This document shows, piece after piece, positions 63,590 through 64,000 of a stretch of DNA of 64,000 nt. The notes below the pieces were generated by a model. The model was not told the DNA's origin. It worked only from the letters and a program-made list of their open reading frames with translations, and did no database searches. Origin of the DNA: Nomia melanderi. Its lineage: Eukaryota > Arthropoda > Insecta > Hymenoptera > Halictidae. The translations under genes were made by a program, and so were the position numbers. Within the stretch, counting starts at the first letter, position 1; each line of letters opens with the position of its first letter. Where the stretch lies: contig NC_135012.1 of NCBI RefSeq assembly GCF_051020985.1, forward strand, positions 9,674,451-9,738,450, written 5' to 3'.

Positions 63590-64000
63590 AAAATCTTATT
63601 TATTATAATAATCTAGTATTTCAAATTAATCTCGGTACAATGTACTTTGAAACTTAATAACTCTGAAGCACATGGGAATTAAAACAATTTCTTTAGTAGT
63701 TCCGGATGAATGATGTGAAATTTATGTGCATAAATTAAATAAATTAACAGAACGATGGATGCCACTGATACCTCTGTTGGACATGAGTCTTAATTAAATG
63801 AAGATATTTCGATTGTGATCGTATAAAGTAATGAATATAGGACAAATTGATTATAGAAAATGAGAAACGTAATATTTGTAATAAGTTTCAATTACTGAAC
63901 GATTCGTTTAAAACTTTATACAACCACAGGTATATCAGAAAATAATTTCCATTTTTACTGTTGAAGATATTCCTAGCATAACTCAGTTTAAAATGATTTT

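Larger units (their letters stand above)
57123..64000 (+). other. Intron 4 of the DIP-like gene (at least 6.9 kb, open at the window edge)
   Basis: Starts at donor GTGAGT. No Ig2 exon was recognised on the plus strand. Contents are a GC-rich patch at 57.9-58.6 kb, a tandem repeat at 59.0 kb, several TTAA elements, a possible minus-strand first exon near 62.4 kb and an unrecognised open frame near 63 kb. Confidence 0.6.

Noticed and set aside
1..64000. tRNA, rRNA, CRISPR arrays, bacterial-type operons or phage genes
   Set aside because: No tRNA B-box/cloverleaf, no rRNA-like segment, no regularly spaced short direct repeats with unique spacers, and no polycistronic gene layout was seen. The repeats are insect-style tandem or TTAA elements.

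Overview
The window looks like insect nuclear DNA, most plausibly from a hymenopteran (bee, wasp or ant). The base composition is AT-rich but strongly uneven, with GC- and CpG-rich islands near 9.0, 11.2, 25.6, 42.5, 48.5-50.5, 53.4-54.2, 55.8-56.5 and 58.0-58.5 kb. Genes are sparse, exons are short with consensus GT...AG sites, and many small TTAA-flanked repeats lie between them. The order is an inference from this texture and from protein resemblance. No species call is made.

One gene runs left to right through almost the whole window: a neuronal cell-surface immunoglobulin-superfamily protein of the DIP/lachesin/IgLON type (Dpr-interacting protein family). Four exons are readable: signal peptide (7532-7623), first half of Ig1 (34950-35056), second half of Ig1 (44387-44572), and the Ig1/Ig2 linker with the start of Ig2 (57039-57122). 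They are joined by introns of about 27.3, 9.3 and 12.5 kb. All three junctions agree in phase and every boundary has a good acceptor or donor, giving a continuous 149-codon 5' part of the message. The rest of Ig2, Ig3 and the C-terminal membrane signal were not found and presumably lie right of base 64000. An acceptor directly before the coding start suggests at least one upstream 5'UTR exon.

Inside intron 1, on the same strand, is an intronless, stop-free C-terminal piece of a PITH-domain protein (PITHD1-like, 13046-13399). It looks like a 5'-truncated retrocopy whose reading frame has stayed open. Near the right end a minus-strand TATA box plus perfect splice donor (62370-62530) may mark the first exon of an antisense or nested transcript. 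A 197-codon open frame at 62921-63514 is unrecognised.

The remaining sequence is intronic or flanking DNA built largely from repeats. There are at least three families of short elements ending in TTAA, which suggests piggyBac-type non-autonomous elements. A roughly 500-bp dispersed family has three copies. A near-identical 170-bp pair lies 5.4 kb apart. A 75-bp-arm hairpin sits at 43652-43826. There are many short tandem duplications (periods about 32, 53, 55, 93, 109, 143, 163, 251 and 268 bp) and a 0.7-kb polypyrimidine tract. No tRNA, rRNA, CRISPR array or intact transposase gene was recognised. No new multi-gene system was found. The most worthwhile leads are the open PITH retrocopy, the TTAA element families and the possible antisense promoter.
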